A stretch of DNA of 64,000 nt from Afipia sp. (GCA_017308575.1 JAFKEQ010000002.1:312832-376831); one strand, 5' to 3'. Counted from the stretch's first letter, positions 52,513-62,614 are shown. Notes: generated from the letters alone by a model not told the origin. Numbers and translations: made by a program.

Positions 52513-52754
52513 GGTCAGAACTCCTTGCTTGTGAAACCTATGCTAAACGGGTGCAAAGGTTCTGTATTCTCTTATGTATTCCCGGCTTCGAGCTGTCCCC
52601 ACCTTACCGGCCGGGGGGCTTGAAACTCATCACGATGTGGCGAGTATTCCTGCCGGGTCATGGCGAGGTTTCATCGACCGTTTTCATCGTTTCTTGTCAT
52701 TTTCGAATTTGCACCATCCGTGCCAAATAGAGACGTCAACGGTCAGGGCAAACA

Positions 52755-53363
52755 ATGGCGAACCAAGGGCAAAAACAGGAACCGAATTCGGCCCAGCGCC
52801 TCGACGGCCTGACGCAGGCCGCGCAGGGGGCTGCGGCGAAAGGCCTGCCGCCGGTCCACCTCTGGAATCCGCCGTTCTGCGGCGATCTCGATATGCGGAT
52901 TGCCGGCGACGGCACGTGGTTCTATCTCGGCACGCCGATCGGCCGCCCGGCGCTGGTGAAGCTGTTTTCCACGATCCTCAAGCGCGAGGCGGACAAGTAT
53001 TTTCTGGTGACGCCGGTTGAGAAGGTCGGCATCCGTGTCGATGACGCGCCGTTTCTTGCCGTTGAAATGGAAAAGGACGGTGAGGGCGCGAACCGTAAAC
53101 TCAGATTCCGCACCAATGTGGACGAATGGGTGCCATGCAATGCGGATCACAGATTGCGGTTCGAGGCGGCGGCGGACGGCGGGCTGACGCCTTATCTTCA
53201 CGTCCGCTCCGACCTGTGGGCAAAGGTCACGCGCGCGCTCTATTATGATCTGGTCGAGATGGGCGAGATTCGCACCGTCGACGGACGCGAGATGTTCGGA
53301 GTCGTCTCCGGCGGCGAGTTCTTTTCGATGGCGGATGCGGCGCAGGCAAGAGAACCAGTTTGA
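52755..53363 (+). CDS. DUF1285 family protein
   Basis: A 202-residue protein matching DUF1285: PPVHLWNPPFCGDLDMRIAG, then GTWFYLGTPIGRPALVKLFS, and VTPVEKVGIRVDDAPF. No signal peptide. Function unknown. It is the first gene of a plus-strand group with the CoA Nudix hydrolase, DUF6111 and CCA-adding enzyme, a gene order common in rhizobial relatives, and diverges from moxR. Confidence 0.87.
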   Translation: MANQGQKQEPNSAQRLDGLTQAAQGAAAKGLPPVHLWNPPFCGDLDMRIAGDGTWFYLGTPIGRPALVKLFSTILKREADKYFLVTPVEKVGIRVDDAPFLAVEMEKDGEGANRKLRFRTNVDEWVPCNADHRLRFEAAADGGLTPYLHVRSDLWAKVTRALYYDLVEMGEIRTVDGREMFGVVSGGEFFSMADAAQAREPV

Positions 53364-53379
53364 GACAAGAGGATTCGGT

Positions 53380-54066
53380 TTGACCAAAACTGTTCTGAGG
53401 GATGCTGCATCCAGTGTGACTCCGGTTCATATCGCTTCGGACGAATTCTTTCGCCGGGCGCGCGAGCGGTTGAGCTTCGATGTGCCTGCGGGACTGACCG
53501 ACGCCAATGTCCTCGCACCGACCGGTGATTTCGGCACCGACGCGATGTTGCAGATCATCGCGAAGGAGCGGCCGTTACGCCCTGCCGCAGTGCTGGTTCC
53601 GATCGTGGAGCGCGAGGAGCCGACCGTGCTGCTGACCAAGCGCGCCGAGCATCTGAACGAACATGCGGGGCAGGTGTCGTTCCCGGGCGGCAAGATCGAT
53701 GCGACTGACGCATCGCCGCTGGCCGCTGCGCTGCGCGAGGCCGACGAGGAGATCGGCCTCAAGGAAAACTTCATCGAGCCGATCGGCTATCTCGACGTTT
53801 ATGCGACCGGCTTCGGATTTCGCATCCTGCCGACGCTGGCGCGGGTACGGCCGGGCTTCGATCTCACCATCAGTCAGAACGAAGTCGACAACGTCTTCGA
53901 GGTGCCGCTGGCCTTCCTGATGGACCCGCTCAATCACAAGCTGGGCACCAAGGAATTTCGCGGCATGCAGCGCTCGTTCTACGAGATGCCATTCGAGCAA
54001 CATTACATCTGGGGCGCGACAGCTGGCATGTTGCGCGCGCTGTATGAGCGGATCTGCCTTTCATGA
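53380..54066 (+). CDS. CoA pyrophosphatase-like Nudix hydrolase
   Basis: A 228-residue Nudix enzyme of the NudL/PCD1 type. VLLTKRAEHLNEHAGQVSFP followed by GGKID is the UPF0035 signature that binds CoA. AAALREADEEIGL is the catalytic Nudix helix. It would split CoA derivatives into phosphopantetheine and 3',5'-ADP. Start is TTG at 53380 with AAGAGGA 6 bases upstream. It overlaps DUF6111 by 4 bases. Confidence 0.9.
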   Translation: MTKTVLRDAASSVTPVHIASDEFFRRARERLSFDVPAGLTDANVLAPTGDFGTDAMLQIIAKERPLRPAAVLVPIVEREEPTVLLTKRAEHLNEHAGQVSFPGGKIDATDASPLAAALREADEEIGLKENFIEPIGYLDVYATGFGFRILPTLARVRPGFDLTISQNEVDNVFEVPLAFLMDPLNHKLGTKEFRGMQRSFYEMPFEQHYIWGATAGMLRALYERICLS

Positions 54067-54326
54067 TCCGTCCCGTTCTCACCGAGATCGGAATCTTCCT
54101 GATCCCGTTCGCGATCTACGCGGCGTTTCTGATTGCGAGCCGTTCGGGTGTCTGGGTCAGGTCGTCATGGCCGTTGCATATCGTCGCCAAGCTCGCGGTC
54201 GCTGCATTCGTGCTGGTGATTGTCAGCCTGATCCTGCTGGCGCATTTCTCCGGCGCGCCGCCGGGCGCGACCTACACACCCGCGCATATTGAAAACGGCA
54301 AGCTCATTCGAGGAACCGAGAAATGA
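54063..54326 (+). CDS. DUF6111 family small membrane protein
   Basis: An 87-residue protein with two membrane segments (EIGIFLIPFAIYAAFLIA and LAVAAFVLVIVSLILLAHF) and a short tail YTPAHIENGKLIRG. It overlaps both neighbours by 4 bases, between the CoA Nudix and CCA-adding genes, which is the usual home of DUF6111. Function unknown. Confidence 0.85.
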   Translation: MIRPVLTEIGIFLIPFAIYAAFLIASRSGVWVRSSWPLHIVAKLAVAAFVLVIVSLILLAHFSGAPPGATYTPAHIENGKLIRGTEK

Positions 54327-55597
54327 GCGGCGCCGCCTCCTCGCGCGATGCGCCGTTCTTGCGTGGCGCGGCCTGGCTGACGTCGGGTGGTGCGGCGCGC
54401 GTGCTGGCGCTGTTGAATGCCGACGGCGAGGAAGCGCGTGTGGTGGGCGGCGCGGTGCGTAACGCGCTGCTCGGTCTTCCCGTCGGCGAGATCGATATCG
54501 CAACCACGGCACATCCCGAAGAAGTGATGCGCCGCGCCAAGGCCGCACACATCAAGGCGGTGCCGACCGGCGTCGAACACGGCACGGTCACGCTGGTGAT
54601 CGAGGGCGAGCCGTTCGAGGTAACGACCCTGCGCGAGGATATTGAGACCTTCGGACGCAAGGCGAAGGTCGCGTTTGGCCGCGACTGGGCATGCGATGCC
54701 ACGCGGCGCGACTTCACCATCAACGGCCTGTCGGTCTCGCCGGATGGTGTCGTTCATGACGCGGTCGGCGGCCTCGCGGACATCGCGGCGAAGCGCGTGC
54801 GCTTCATCGGCGAGCCGTCGCAGCGGATCGCAGAGGATTACCTGCGCATCCTCCGGTTCTTCCGCATCCATGCCGCTTACGGCGAGGGCGCGCCGGACCG
54901 CGACGGATACCTCGCCTGTATTGCGGGCCGCGAAGGTCTTGCCGGTCTGTCGGCCGAGCGCATCCGCATGGAGATGTTCAAGCTGGTGGTGGCAAAGGGC
55001 GCCGCTCCGGCGCTGATCGCGATGGACGACGCGGGCCTCCTGCTGCGGCTCACCGCAGGCGTGGTGTTTCATGGTGCGTTTGCGGGCATGATCGCGGTGG
55101 AGTGCGAACTCGGGCTCGCGCCCGATCCCGTGCGCCGCCTCGGCGCACTGGCGGTCGCGGTCACCGAAGACGCCAAGCGGATTTCCCAGCGCTGGCGGCT
55201 GTCGAATGTCGAGGCGAAGCGGCTCGATTCCATGGGCCATCGCTGGTGGCGACTGATGGAGATGGATGAAGCCACCGCCCAGCGCAGGCTTTACCGGCTT
55301 GGGGTGGACCGTTATCGCGACCGGATCATGCTGGCATCGGCGCGGGCAGGGCGGAATGCCGTCGTGTCACACTGGCGCGATCTGGCGACGCTGCCGGATC
55401 GCTGGACGGCTCCGGTCTTTCCGCTCAAGGCGTCGGACTTTATCGCACGCGGCATCGCACAGGGGCCCGCGCTTGGTCATGTTCTGGCGTTGGCTGAGGA
55501 CGCCTGGCTGGCGATGCGGTTTCCGCAGGATGCTGCGTCCCTGAAAACCATCGCCGATGACACCGTGGCACGGTTCGCGCGGGATCATCGGCTTTGA
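54323..55597 (+). CDS. cca: CCA-adding enzyme / tRNA nucleotidyltransferase
   Basis: A 424-residue class II nucleotidyltransferase that adds or repairs the CCA end of tRNAs. The N-terminal GGAVRNALLGLPVGEIDIAT is the Gly-rich and metal-binding region, with E-x-D where most enzymes have D-x-D. Then come GTVTLVIEGEPFEVTTLRED and RRDFTINGLSVSPDGVVHD, and a helical RNA-binding part. Placement after DUF6111 is typical for rhizobia. A poly(A) polymerase role is the alternative, as the families look alike. Confidence 0.9.
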   Translation: MSGAASSRDAPFLRGAAWLTSGGAARVLALLNADGEEARVVGGAVRNALLGLPVGEIDIATTAHPEEVMRRAKAAHIKAVPTGVEHGTVTLVIEGEPFEVTTLREDIETFGRKAKVAFGRDWACDATRRDFTINGLSVSPDGVVHDAVGGLADIAAKRVRFIGEPSQRIAEDYLRILRFFRIHAAYGEGAPDRDGYLACIAGREGLAGLSAERIRMEMFKLVVAKGAAPALIAMDDAGLLLRLTAGVVFHGAFAGMIAVECELGLAPDPVRRLGALAVAVTEDAKRISQRWRLSNVEAKRLDSMGHRWWRLMEMDEATAQRRLYRLGVDRYRDRIMLASARAGRNAVVSHWRDLATLPDRWTAPVFPLKASDFIARGIAQGPALGHVLALAEDAWLAMRFPQDAASLKTIADDTVARFARDHRL

Positions 55598-55655
55598 TGT
55601 TGCGCGCCGGCCGGGATTGGTCCCGGCGGCGCAGTCCTCGCATCACAAGGAGATG

Positions 55656-55925
55656 TCAGGCGACTTCGGCTTTCTTGCCGTGATGGGCGTCTTCTTCGTC
55701 TTCTTCGTCTTCGTCCTCGCTGTCTTCCTCATCGTCATGCTCGTCCTCGTCCTCATCATCGGACAGGTCGAGGAGGTCAAGCACGGCCAAGGGCAGCGTT
55801 TCGCGGAACAGGTCGCCTTCCTCGCCGATCCAGACGCATGACACCATGTCGTCCTTGACGTCGGCGACGGTCAAAGGCTGGCCGCCCGATTTGAGAATAA
55901 CGACGTCGCCTGCTTTCAGTGTCAT
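55656..55925 (-). CDS. DUF2158 (YodC-like) small protein with acidic tail
   Basis: An 89-residue protein. Residues 1-45 (LKAGDVVILKSGGQPLTVAD then SCVWIGEEGDLFRETLPL) are the DUF2158 barrel. The rest is an unusually acidic tail of Asp/Glu repeats from about residue 52, ending in HHGKK. The ATG at 55925 has AGGAG upstream. The tail could bind cations or basic proteins, but this is speculative. Confidence 0.85.
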   Translation of the reverse strand: MTLKAGDVVILKSGGQPLTVADVKDDMVSCVWIGEEGDLFRETLPLAVLDLLDLSDDEDEDEHDDEEDSEDEDEEDEEDAHHGKKAEVA

Positions 55926-56017
55926 GACCGGCTCCTGTTGTTGAAAGGAAGCCTTGCCTAGCAGCGCGATATGACGGTGAGACAAATTGCTGATGGCAGA
56001 ACGATGGAACACAAAAC

Positions 56018-56049
56018 AAAAAGCCCCGGAGCGATGCTCCGGGGCTTTT
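56018..56049. terminator. Strong bidirectional terminator
   Basis: AAAAGCCCCGGAGC (56019-56032) pairs perfectly with GCTCCGGGGCTTTT (56036-56049) over a 3-base loop, with A and T runs at both ends. It closes the minus-strand outer-membrane protein gene. Confidence 0.9.
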
Positions 56050-56068
56050 GTCGCTGAGTGGTGAGCGA

Positions 56069-57403
56069 TCAGTACTTCGCGACGATCGGATCGCTGTTGA
56101 AGCGATAGACAAGCGCAGAGCGGAACAGGTGATACTTGTGATCGAGCTGGATTGTACCGAAGTCAGTCAGGACGCCGCCCTTGCCTGCGTCGACGAACAG
56201 ATATTCGCTCTTGGTCGACCAGTTGCCCCAGAGGGTTGTTTCGATGCCACCACCGAGCGTCCAGCCGCTTAGAGTCTTCTTGCTGGAAGTCGGGGTGCCC
56301 CAGTCGAAGCTGTCCGTGACATTGACCCACGCACCGCCGCCCGTGACATAGAGCAGGGCCGGGCCCGTGCTGTAACCGAGGCGGGCGCGCGCCGTCGCGA
56401 TCCAGGAGGTCTTGGAGCCGGTAACAGCCGAGTTATTGAAATTCTGGTTCGAATGATCGAACCCGAGGTAGCCGATATCGCCTTCGACACCGGCGACAAA
56501 GCGCGGGCTGAACATCCAGTTGTAACCGGCCACGCCGCTCACGCTGAACGAATTGTCAGAGACGTTGATATTTGCAGGGTTGGATCCATCGAAACCGTCG
56601 CCACCCGTGCTGGCCACCGCGGTGCCGCCGTTGATGCCGCCGTAGAAGCCGCTCCAGTTCACCTGCGGCATCACGCCCGTCTTCATGCCGAAGTTATAGT
56701 TCAGGCCGAAACGCTGCACCTGATACCGGTGTCTGTCGGCCTGCATGATGAAGCCGTTCGACGGATTGGCCACCGCGTCGCCCGCGCCGGTATCTATGTA
56801 GAGCGACTCGGCTTTGGCAGACCAGCCGCCGCCCAGCATGGTTTCCGTGCCCGTGCCGATCACATAACCACCGAGCGTCTTGCTGCTGCTGGCGCTGACA
56901 CCGGTGAACGGATTGTCATTGATATCGCGGGTGTTGATCGCTGCGAAACCGCCCGTGACATAGGTCAGATTCGGGCCGCTGCTCACGCCGACACGGGCGC
57001 GCGCAGTCGCAATCCATGAGGTCTTGGTATTGAAAGCCAAGCCTGTATCATCAAAATCAACGCCGCGGCGGCTGGTTCCGAGATAGCCGAAGTCGCCCTC
57101 AAGGCCGACAACCCACTTGGTGCCGAACAGTGCGTCACCGAGCTGCCAGTTATAGCCGACGGTTCCGCCGCCGGTGAAGCCGTAGCCGACCTGCTCAACC
57201 CGACCGTTGGTGGGGTCCGTCGCATCGACCATGCGTCCGCTGTCCGATGCTCCAACGCCTGCATAGGCACCGACATAGAAGCCGGTCCAGTCGAACACCG
57301 GAACGGGCGGCGCCTTGACGTAAGTGCGCGCCGGAAGATCAGCGGCCTGAGCGACACCGCCAAAGGCGATCAACGCAACCGTTCCCAAAAGGAATTTCTT
57401 CAT
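56069..57403 (-). CDS. Outer-membrane protein with two tandem Omp25/31-type barrels
   Basis: A 444-residue protein. MKKFLLGTVALIAFGGVAQA is a signal peptide. The first domain starts FDWTGFYVGAYAGVG and has VGLEGDFGYLG and KTSWIATARARVG. The second starts VNWSGFYGGINGGTA and has AGVEGDIGYLG and KTSWIATARARLG. So one gene carries two copies of a domain that usually makes a whole rhizobial Omp25/Omp31 porin-like protein. It ends in an aromatic residue (VAKY). The ATG at 57403 has AGGAA upstream. Probably a single protein with two eight-stranded barrels or a fused larger barrel. Confidence 0.85.
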   Translation of the reverse strand: MKKFLLGTVALIAFGGVAQAADLPARTYVKAPPVPVFDWTGFYVGAYAGVGASDSGRMVDATDPTNGRVEQVGYGFTGGGTVGYNWQLGDALFGTKWVVGLEGDFGYLGTSRRGVDFDDTGLAFNTKTSWIATARARVGVSSGPNLTYVTGGFAAINTRDINDNPFTGVSASSSKTLGGYVIGTGTETMLGGGWSAKAESLYIDTGAGDAVANPSNGFIMQADRHRYQVQRFGLNYNFGMKTGVMPQVNWSGFYGGINGGTAVASTGGDGFDGSNPANINVSDNSFSVSGVAGYNWMFSPRFVAGVEGDIGYLGFDHSNQNFNNSAVTGSKTSWIATARARLGYSTGPALLYVTGGGAWVNVTDSFDWGTPTSSKKTLSGWTLGGGIETTLWGNWSTKSEYLFVDAGKGGVLTDFGTIQLDHKYHLFRSALVYRFNSDPIVAKY

Positions 57404-57548
57404 ATCATGTTTCCTGAAATCTGGACGTTGGCTTTCCCTGAACAGACCACAGATCGGCTTCTCTGGATGTAGCCGACAGGACACACTCACAGCCGAAAAG
57501 CCCCGCTTTTGCTTGGTTTAATAGGCACAGAGGCTCTCGATCCTCCGT

Positions 57549-58442
57549 TTAGGGCCACTTCACCTCGGGCGGCATGGACGACAGGATGGAATCGACGTTT
57601 CCTCCTGTTTTCAAACCGAAAATCGTGCCCCGGTCGTAGAGCAGGTTGAACTCCACGTAGCGGCCCCGCCGGATCAGCTGCTCCTGCCGGTCCTGCTCGG
57701 TCCAGGCGTCCGCGAAGTTCCGCCGCACCAGCTCGGGATAAATCCGGGCGAAGGCCCGGCCGACGTCCTGCGTAAAGGCCAGATCGGCATCCCAGTCCCC
57801 GGAATCATGCCAGTCGTAGAAGATGCCGCCGATCCCTCGCGGCTCCTTGCGGTGGGGCAGGTAAAAGTACTCGTCGCACCAGGCCTTGTACTTATCGTAG
57901 GGGGCGATGCTTCCATGGGCGTCGCAGGGCTCTTTCATCGCGGCGTGGAAGGCGACTGAATCGGCATCCTCCTGCGTGCGCCTGCGGTCGAGCACCGGGG
58001 TGAGGTCGGCTCCGCCGCCGAACCATTCCTTGGTGGTGACCACGAAGCGGGTGTTCATGTGAACCGCCGGGACGTTCGGATTGCGCGGATGGATGATCAG
58101 CGAAATGCCCGAGGCCCAGAAGCGTGGATCGTCAGCCGCTCCCGGAATCTGGGCGCGGAATTCGGGCGCGAATTCGCCGTGCACGGTGGAGCAATGCACG
58201 CCGGCCTTCTCGAACAGGCGCCCGCGCAGCACCGACATCACGCCGCCGCCGCCCGGCTTGCCGGTATGGTCGGTGCGCTCCCACGGCGTGCGCACGAAAT
58301 GCGAGGCCTCCCCCGGATAGAGCGCGGCGGGAGCTTCGGCCTCGAGCTGCTCCAGTCTGGCGCAGATGTCGTCGCGCAGGCTTTCAAACCAGATGCGGGC
58401 GCGCTGTTTGCGCTGTTCGATCATCGCGACCGGCTTTTCCAT
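57549..58442 (-). CDS. hemF: Oxygen-dependent coproporphyrinogen III oxidase
   Basis: A 297-residue enzyme of heme synthesis that converts coproporphyrinogen III to protoporphyrinogen IX using O2. Clear family blocks are [58 protein letters not shown], and [20 protein letters not shown]. Its length is normal. The gene before it in the same direction is trmL, about 100 bases upstream. Confidence 0.96.
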   Translation of the reverse strand: MEKPVAMIEQRKQRARIWFESLRDDICARLEQLEAEAPAALYPGEASHFVRTPWERTDHTGKPGGGGVMSVLRGRLFEKAGVHCSTVHGEFAPEFRAQIPGAADDPRFWASGISLIIHPRNPNVPAVHMNTRFVVTTKEWFGGGADLTPVLDRRRTQEDADSVAFHAAMKEPCDAHGSIAPYDKYKAWCDEYFYLPHRKEPRGIGGIFYDWHDSGDWDADLAFTQDVGRAFARIYPELVRRNFADAWTEQDRQEQLIRRGRYVEFNLLYDRGTIFGLKTGGNVDSILSSMPPEVKWP

Positions 58443-58541
58443 TCAAATCTTCCCTCGCCGGTTGATGGTGGGGGCAACCGGTCATGACAGTGGTGTTAAC
58501 GCTCCTTGCAGCTTAAGGCGACCGGCGCGGTTTGCCTTGCG

Positions 58542-59027
58542 CTATGTCAGTGACGGTCCGCCGCCCTCGGCCGAAAAGCCGGTCCCCGTCTGCCGCAATG
58601 CTTCGCCCAGCGCCATGGCCACGCTCACGGCGACGTTCAGGGAGCGCATTCCGGGCGCGATTGGGATGACGAGACGCGCGTCAGCGGCCTCGGCCACGCT
58701 GTCCGGCACGCCCGCGGATTCGCGGCCGAACATCAATAGATCGTCGTCCCGGTAGGCATGATCGAGATAGGAGACAGCCGCCTTTGTGGAAAACAGCACC
58801 AGCCGGCCGCCGGATTCGGCGCGCCAGGCTTCGAAGGCGGTCCAGGAATCATGGCGCACGATGCTGACCTGATCGAGGTAATCCATGCCGGACCGGCGGA
58901 AGTGCCGGTCCGAAATGGGGAATCCGGCGGGCTCGATAATATGAGCCTCGACCCGAAGGCAGGCGCACAGGCGCAGAATCGTCCCCGCGTTTTGCGGAAT
59001 GTCGGGCTGGTAAAGGACGACGCGCAT
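58542..59027 (-). CDS. trmL: tRNA (cytidine/uridine(34)-2'-O)-methyltransferase
   Basis: A 161-residue SPOUT methyltransferase. MRVVLYQPDIPQNAGTILR is the standard N-terminus of TrmL, FGRESAGVP the knot loop, and IPIAPGMRSLNVAVSVAMAL the SAM-binding knot. It methylates the wobble ribose of tRNALeu species. The ATG at 59027 is chosen over 15 extra upstream residues. Confidence 0.93.
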   Translation of the reverse strand: MRVVLYQPDIPQNAGTILRLCACLRVEAHIIEPAGFPISDRHFRRSGMDYLDQVSIVRHDSWTAFEAWRAESGGRLVLFSTKAAVSYLDHAYRDDDLLMFGRESAGVPDSVAEAADARLVIPIAPGMRSLNVAVSVAMALGEALRQTGTGFSAEGGGPSLT

Positions 59028-59303
59028 CGGAAACGGCCCCGAAACCCCGGCGGGCAATGCTGGAAAAATCACAGTGGCGGGCGCTTTTAGTGCGTCGCAC
59101 TAATTGTGGCGATAGCGGGCTTGCGCTCTCCCGGCAAGGGTGCCAATAGATCGATTCTAGATCGCAGGTTCTGCCCGGTTGAGTAGGACAAGTGGTCAAT
59201 TCTGCCACCGCGGGGGGCCGCGGGCACCGGCTTCCTCTTTTGGCGTGTGCATTGCGCTGAAGAAGCGGTTCCGCCGGTCGCAGTTCGGAAAGGGTTTGCA
59301 ATC

Positions 59304-59831
59304 GTGACGTCTTCCTCCTCGGCCGAGCCGACACGCCGTGATTTTCTCTATGTAGCGACCGGCGCCGTGGGCGCGGTCGGCGCAGCGGCGGTGGCCTGGC
59401 CGCTGATTTCCCAAATGAATCCGGACGCATCGACCATCGCGGCCGGCGCCCCGATCGAGGTCGACCTGACCCCGATCGCCGAAGGACAGGACATCAAGGT
59501 GTTCTGGCGCGGCAAGCCGATCTACATCATGAACCGCACCAAGAAGCAGGTCGATGAGGCGCGCGCCGTTCCGCTGTCGAGCCTTCCCGATCCGCAGACC
59601 GATCAGGCGCGCACCAAGGAAGGCCACGACCAGTGGCTGGTCGTGATCGGCATCTGCACGCATCTCGGCTGTATCCCGATTGCCCATGAAGGCAGCTACG
59701 ACGGCTTCTTCTGTCCGTGCCACGGTTCGCAGTACGACTCCTCGGGCCGCATCCGTCAGGGGCCCGCGCCGCTGAACCTGGCGGTGCCGCCTTATGCCTT
59801 CGTTTCCGACACCAAAATCAAAATCGGCTGA
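59304..59831 (+). CDS. petA: Ubiquinol-cytochrome c reductase Rieske iron-sulfur subunit
   Basis: A 175-residue [2Fe-2S] subunit of the bc1 complex. [20 protein letters not shown] is the twin-arginine signal/anchor segment. CTHLGC and CPCHGS hold the two Cys and two His cluster ligands. GTG at 59304 follows AAGGG; the upstream 19 codons are not family-like. The fused cytochrome b/c1 gene begins 50 bases after the stop. Confidence 0.95.
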   Translation: MTSSSSAEPTRRDFLYVATGAVGAVGAAAVAWPLISQMNPDASTIAAGAPIEVDLTPIAEGQDIKVFWRGKPIYIMNRTKKQVDEARAVPLSSLPDPQTDQARTKEGHDQWLVVIGICTHLGCIPIAHEGSYDGFFCPCHGSQYDSSGRIRQGPAPLNLAVPPYAFVSDTKIKIG

Positions 59832-59881
59832 TTTCCTAAATCTGACCCGATCGTCGCCTCTTCTTTGTCAGGATCGCATCC

Positions 59882-61957
59882 ATGAGTGGACCATCCAACT
59901 ACAACCCGCAAAACCCAGTTCTGAAATGGGTCGAGCAGCGTCTCCCGATTGGGGGACTGATCCACTCGTCATTCGTCGCTTATCCGACGCCGCGTAACCT
60001 GAACTACTGGTGGACGTTCGGCGCGATCCTCTCGATGATGCTCGGCGTGCAGATCATCACCGGCATCATCCTGGCGATGCACTACACGCCGCATGTCGAT
60101 CTGGCCTTCAAGTCGGTCGAACTGATCGTTCGTGACGTCAACTACGGCTGGCTGCTGCGCTACCTGCATTCCAACGGCGCGTCGATGTTCTTCATCGCCG
60201 TCTACATCCACATGCTCCGCGGTCTCTACTACGGCTCGTACAAGGCGCCGCGCGAGGTGCTCTGGATTCTCGGCGTCATCATCTACCTGTTGATGATGGC
60301 CACGGGCTTCATGGGCTACGTGCTGCCGTGGGGCCAGATGAGCTTCTGGGGCGCGACCGTCATCACCAACCTGTTCGGCGCTATTCCCTACGTCGGCGAC
60401 AGCATCGTGACCCTGCTGTGGGGCGGTTATTCGGTCGGCAACCCGACCCTGAACCGCTTCTTCTCGCTGCACTATCTGCTGCCGTTCGTCATCGCCGGCG
60501 TTGTCGTACTGCACGTCTGGGCGCTGCATGTCGTCGGCCAGAACAATCCGGCCGGCGTCGAGCCGAAGACCGAGAAGGATACCGTTCCGTTCACGCCTTA
60601 CGCCACCGTCAAGGACGCGTTCGGCATGACCGTGTTCATGCTGTTCTTTGCCTGGTTCATTTTCTACATCCCGAACTATCTCGGCGATCCGGACAACTAC
60701 ATCCCGGCCAACCCGGCCGTGACGCCTGCGCATATCGTGCCGGAATGGTACTACCTGCCGTTCTACGCGATCCTGCGCTCGATCCCGAACAAGCTCGCGG
60801 GTGTCATCGCAATGTTCTCGGCGATCATCGTGCTGGCGTTCCTGCCCTGGCTGGACAGCGCCAAAACCCGTTCGTCGAAGTATCGTCCGATGGCCAAGCA
60901 GTTCTTCTGGATCTTCGTCGCGGTTTGCCTCGGCCTCGGCTATCTCGGCGCGCAGCCGCCGGAAGGCATCTACGTGATCGCCGGCCGCGTGCTGACGGTG
61001 GCGTACTTCGCCTACTTCCTGATCGTGCTGCCGCTCCTGAGCCGCATCGAGAAGGCGCGTCCGCTGCCGAACTCCATCGCGGAAGACGTGCTGCGCAAGA
61101 CCGGTTCGACCAAGACTCCGATGGTTTCGACCTTGATCGCACTCGCGGTCGGCGCTTCGCTGATGCTGGGCGGCATGAACAATGCGAAGGCTGAAGAAGG
61201 CCATGGCCCGACACCGCCGTCGCTGAAGTGGTCGTTCGCAGGTCCGCTCGGCAAGTTCGATCAGGGCCAGCTCCAGCGCGGCCTCAAGGTCTACAAGGAG
61301 GTTTGCTCCTCCTGTCATTCGCTGAATTACGTCGCGTTCCGCAATCTTGCCGATCCGGGTGGTCCGGGCTACTCGACTGCCCAGGCTGCGGCCTTGGCTT
61401 CCGAGTACAAGATCAAGGACGGTCCGAACGATGCCGGCGACATGTTCGAGCGCAATGGCCGCCCGGCTGATTACTTCCCGGCGCCGTTCCCGAACGAGCA
61501 GGCCGCGCGTGCGTCCAACGGCGGTGCGGCTCCGCCGGACCTGTCGCTGATCGCGAAGGCGCGCGGCTATGAACGCGGCTTCCCGCAGTTCATCTTCGAT
61601 GCCTTCATGCAGTTCCAGGAAAAGGGTCCGAACTACATCGACGCCCTGATGCAGGGCTACGAGGAAAATCCGCCGGCCGGCTTCCAGCTCCCGCAGGGCT
61701 CGTACTACAACAAGTACTTCCCGGGTCACGCCATCAAGATGCCGAAGCCGCTCAGCGACGGCCAGGTGACGTATGACGACGGTTCGCCGGCCACGGTGCA
61801 GCAGTATGCCAAGGACGTCGCTGCCTTCCTGATGTGGGCTGCGGAGCCTCACCTCGAAGCGCGCAAGCGCACCGGCCTGCAGGTCATGATCTTCCTGCTG
61901 GTGCTCTCGGGCCTTCTGTACTTCACCAAGAAGAAGGTCTGGTCGGACGCGCACTAA
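59882..61957 (+). CDS. fbcH: Fused cytochrome b / cytochrome c1 precursor (FbcH)
   Basis: A 691-residue precursor. The first about 410 residues are cytochrome b: [20 protein letters not shown] and [19 protein letters not shown] hold the heme His pairs (14 apart), and [11 protein letters not shown] is the Qo-site motif. A signal-like segment ([18 protein letters not shown]) follows, then cytochrome c1 with the heme site [10 protein letters not shown] and a C-terminal membrane anchor ending TKKKVW. In Bradyrhizobium the precursor is cut into two subunits; the inner signal segment implies the same here. This fusion is a lineage marker. Confidence 0.97.
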   Translation: MSGPSNYNPQNPVLKWVEQRLPIGGLIHSSFVAYPTPRNLNYWWTFGAILSMMLGVQIITGIILAMHYTPHVDLAFKSVELIVRDVNYGWLLRYLHSNGASMFFIAVYIHMLRGLYYGSYKAPREVLWILGVIIYLLMMATGFMGYVLPWGQMSFWGATVITNLFGAIPYVGDSIVTLLWGGYSVGNPTLNRFFSLHYLLPFVIAGVVVLHVWALHVVGQNNPAGVEPKTEKDTVPFTPYATVKDAFGMTVFMLFFAWFIFYIPNYLGDPDNYIPANPAVTPAHIVPEWYYLPFYAILRSIPNKLAGVIAMFSAIIVLAFLPWLDSAKTRSSKYRPMAKQFFWIFVAVCLGLGYLGAQPPEGIYVIAGRVLTVAYFAYFLIVLPLLSRIEKARPLPNSIAEDVLRKTGSTKTPMVSTLIALAVGASLMLGGMNNAKAEEGHGPTPPSLKWSFAGPLGKFDQGQLQRGLKVYKEVCSSCHSLNYVAFRNLADPGGPGYSTAQAAALASEYKIKDGPNDAGDMFERNGRPADYFPAPFPNEQAARASNGGAAPPDLSLIAKARGYERGFPQFIFDAFMQFQEKGPNYIDALMQGYEENPPAGFQLPQGSYYNKYFPGHAIKMPKPLSDGQVTYDDGSPATVQQYAKDVAAFLMWAAEPHLEARKRTGLQVMIFLLVLSGLLYFTKKKVWSDAH

Positions 61958-61984
61958 ACGTCTGTGGGCTGAACGATGTGAAAA

Positions 61985-62009
61985 GGGCTCCCGCGAGGGA
62001 GCCCTTTTT
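61985..62009 (+). terminator. Intrinsic terminator of the bc1 operon
   Basis: GGGCTCCC (61985-61992) pairs with GGGAGCCC (61997-62004) over a GCGA loop, followed by five T residues. Confidence 0.92.
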
Positions 62010-62038
62010 GTTTGCCAAAGCGCTCGAAGATGACTGGA

Positions 62039-62536
62039 TCAGCGCTTGAACAGCCCCATGATCGCGGCCTTCGCCAGCGTGTTGAAGTGAAGCTGGAAGC
62101 CGATCACGGCCGCCGATGTGTCGGCGGTAGCGCTCAGTTTGTCGGTGCCGACGGCGTGGACCGTGAACAGATAGCGGTGCGGATGATCTCCCTCGGGCGG
62201 GCAGGGGCCGCCATAGCCCGGCGCGCCGAAATCGGTCCGCGTCTGCAAGGTGCCCGATGGCAGTGCGCCGCCCGCGCTTCCGGCGCCCAGCGCCAGCTCC
62301 GTCACATCCGGCGGGATGTTGATAGCCACCCAGTGCCAGAAGCCGCTGCCGGTCGGCGCGTCGGGATCGTAGCAGGTCACCGCGAAGCTCTTGGTGCCCG
62401 CGGGCGCGCCGGACCATTTCAGATGGGGGGACTTGTTGCCGCCCGCGCAGCCGAAGCCGAAATCCGACGACAGGATATGATCCTTGCCCAGATAGTCGCC
62501 ATCCTTGAAGCTGTTGCTTGTGACCGTGAACGTCAT
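62039..62536 (-). CDS. YbhB/YbcL-type PEBP family protein
   Basis: A 165-residue phosphatidylethanolamine-binding-protein-like protein. GNKSPHLKWSGAPAGTKSFA, CYDPDAPTGSGFWHWVAINI and FGAPGYGGPCPPEGDHPHRY are the conserved anion-binding pocket blocks. ATG at 62536 with AGGAG upstream; no signal peptide. Its function in bacteria is unclear. It diverges from the GNAT gene. Confidence 0.92.
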   Translation of the reverse strand: MTFTVTSNSFKDGDYLGKDHILSSDFGFGCAGGNKSPHLKWSGAPAGTKSFAVTCYDPDAPTGSGFWHWVAINIPPDVTELALGAGSAGGALPSGTLQTRTDFGAPGYGGPCPPEGDHPHRYLFTVHAVGTDKLSATADTSAAVIGFQLHFNTLAKAAIMGLFKR

Positions 62537-62614
62537 GATTGTCTCCTGATCCGGTTCTGCGAAGTTTAGCCCGGAACGGACACCGGACAAAGCCACCAGA
62601 TCGGACTGCGCCAT

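Noticed and set aside
59969..61954. A 661-codon frame antisense to fbcH
   Set aside because: The cytochrome b/c1 motifs on the plus strand are unmistakable and the reverse frame is Arg/Glu/His-rich noise.
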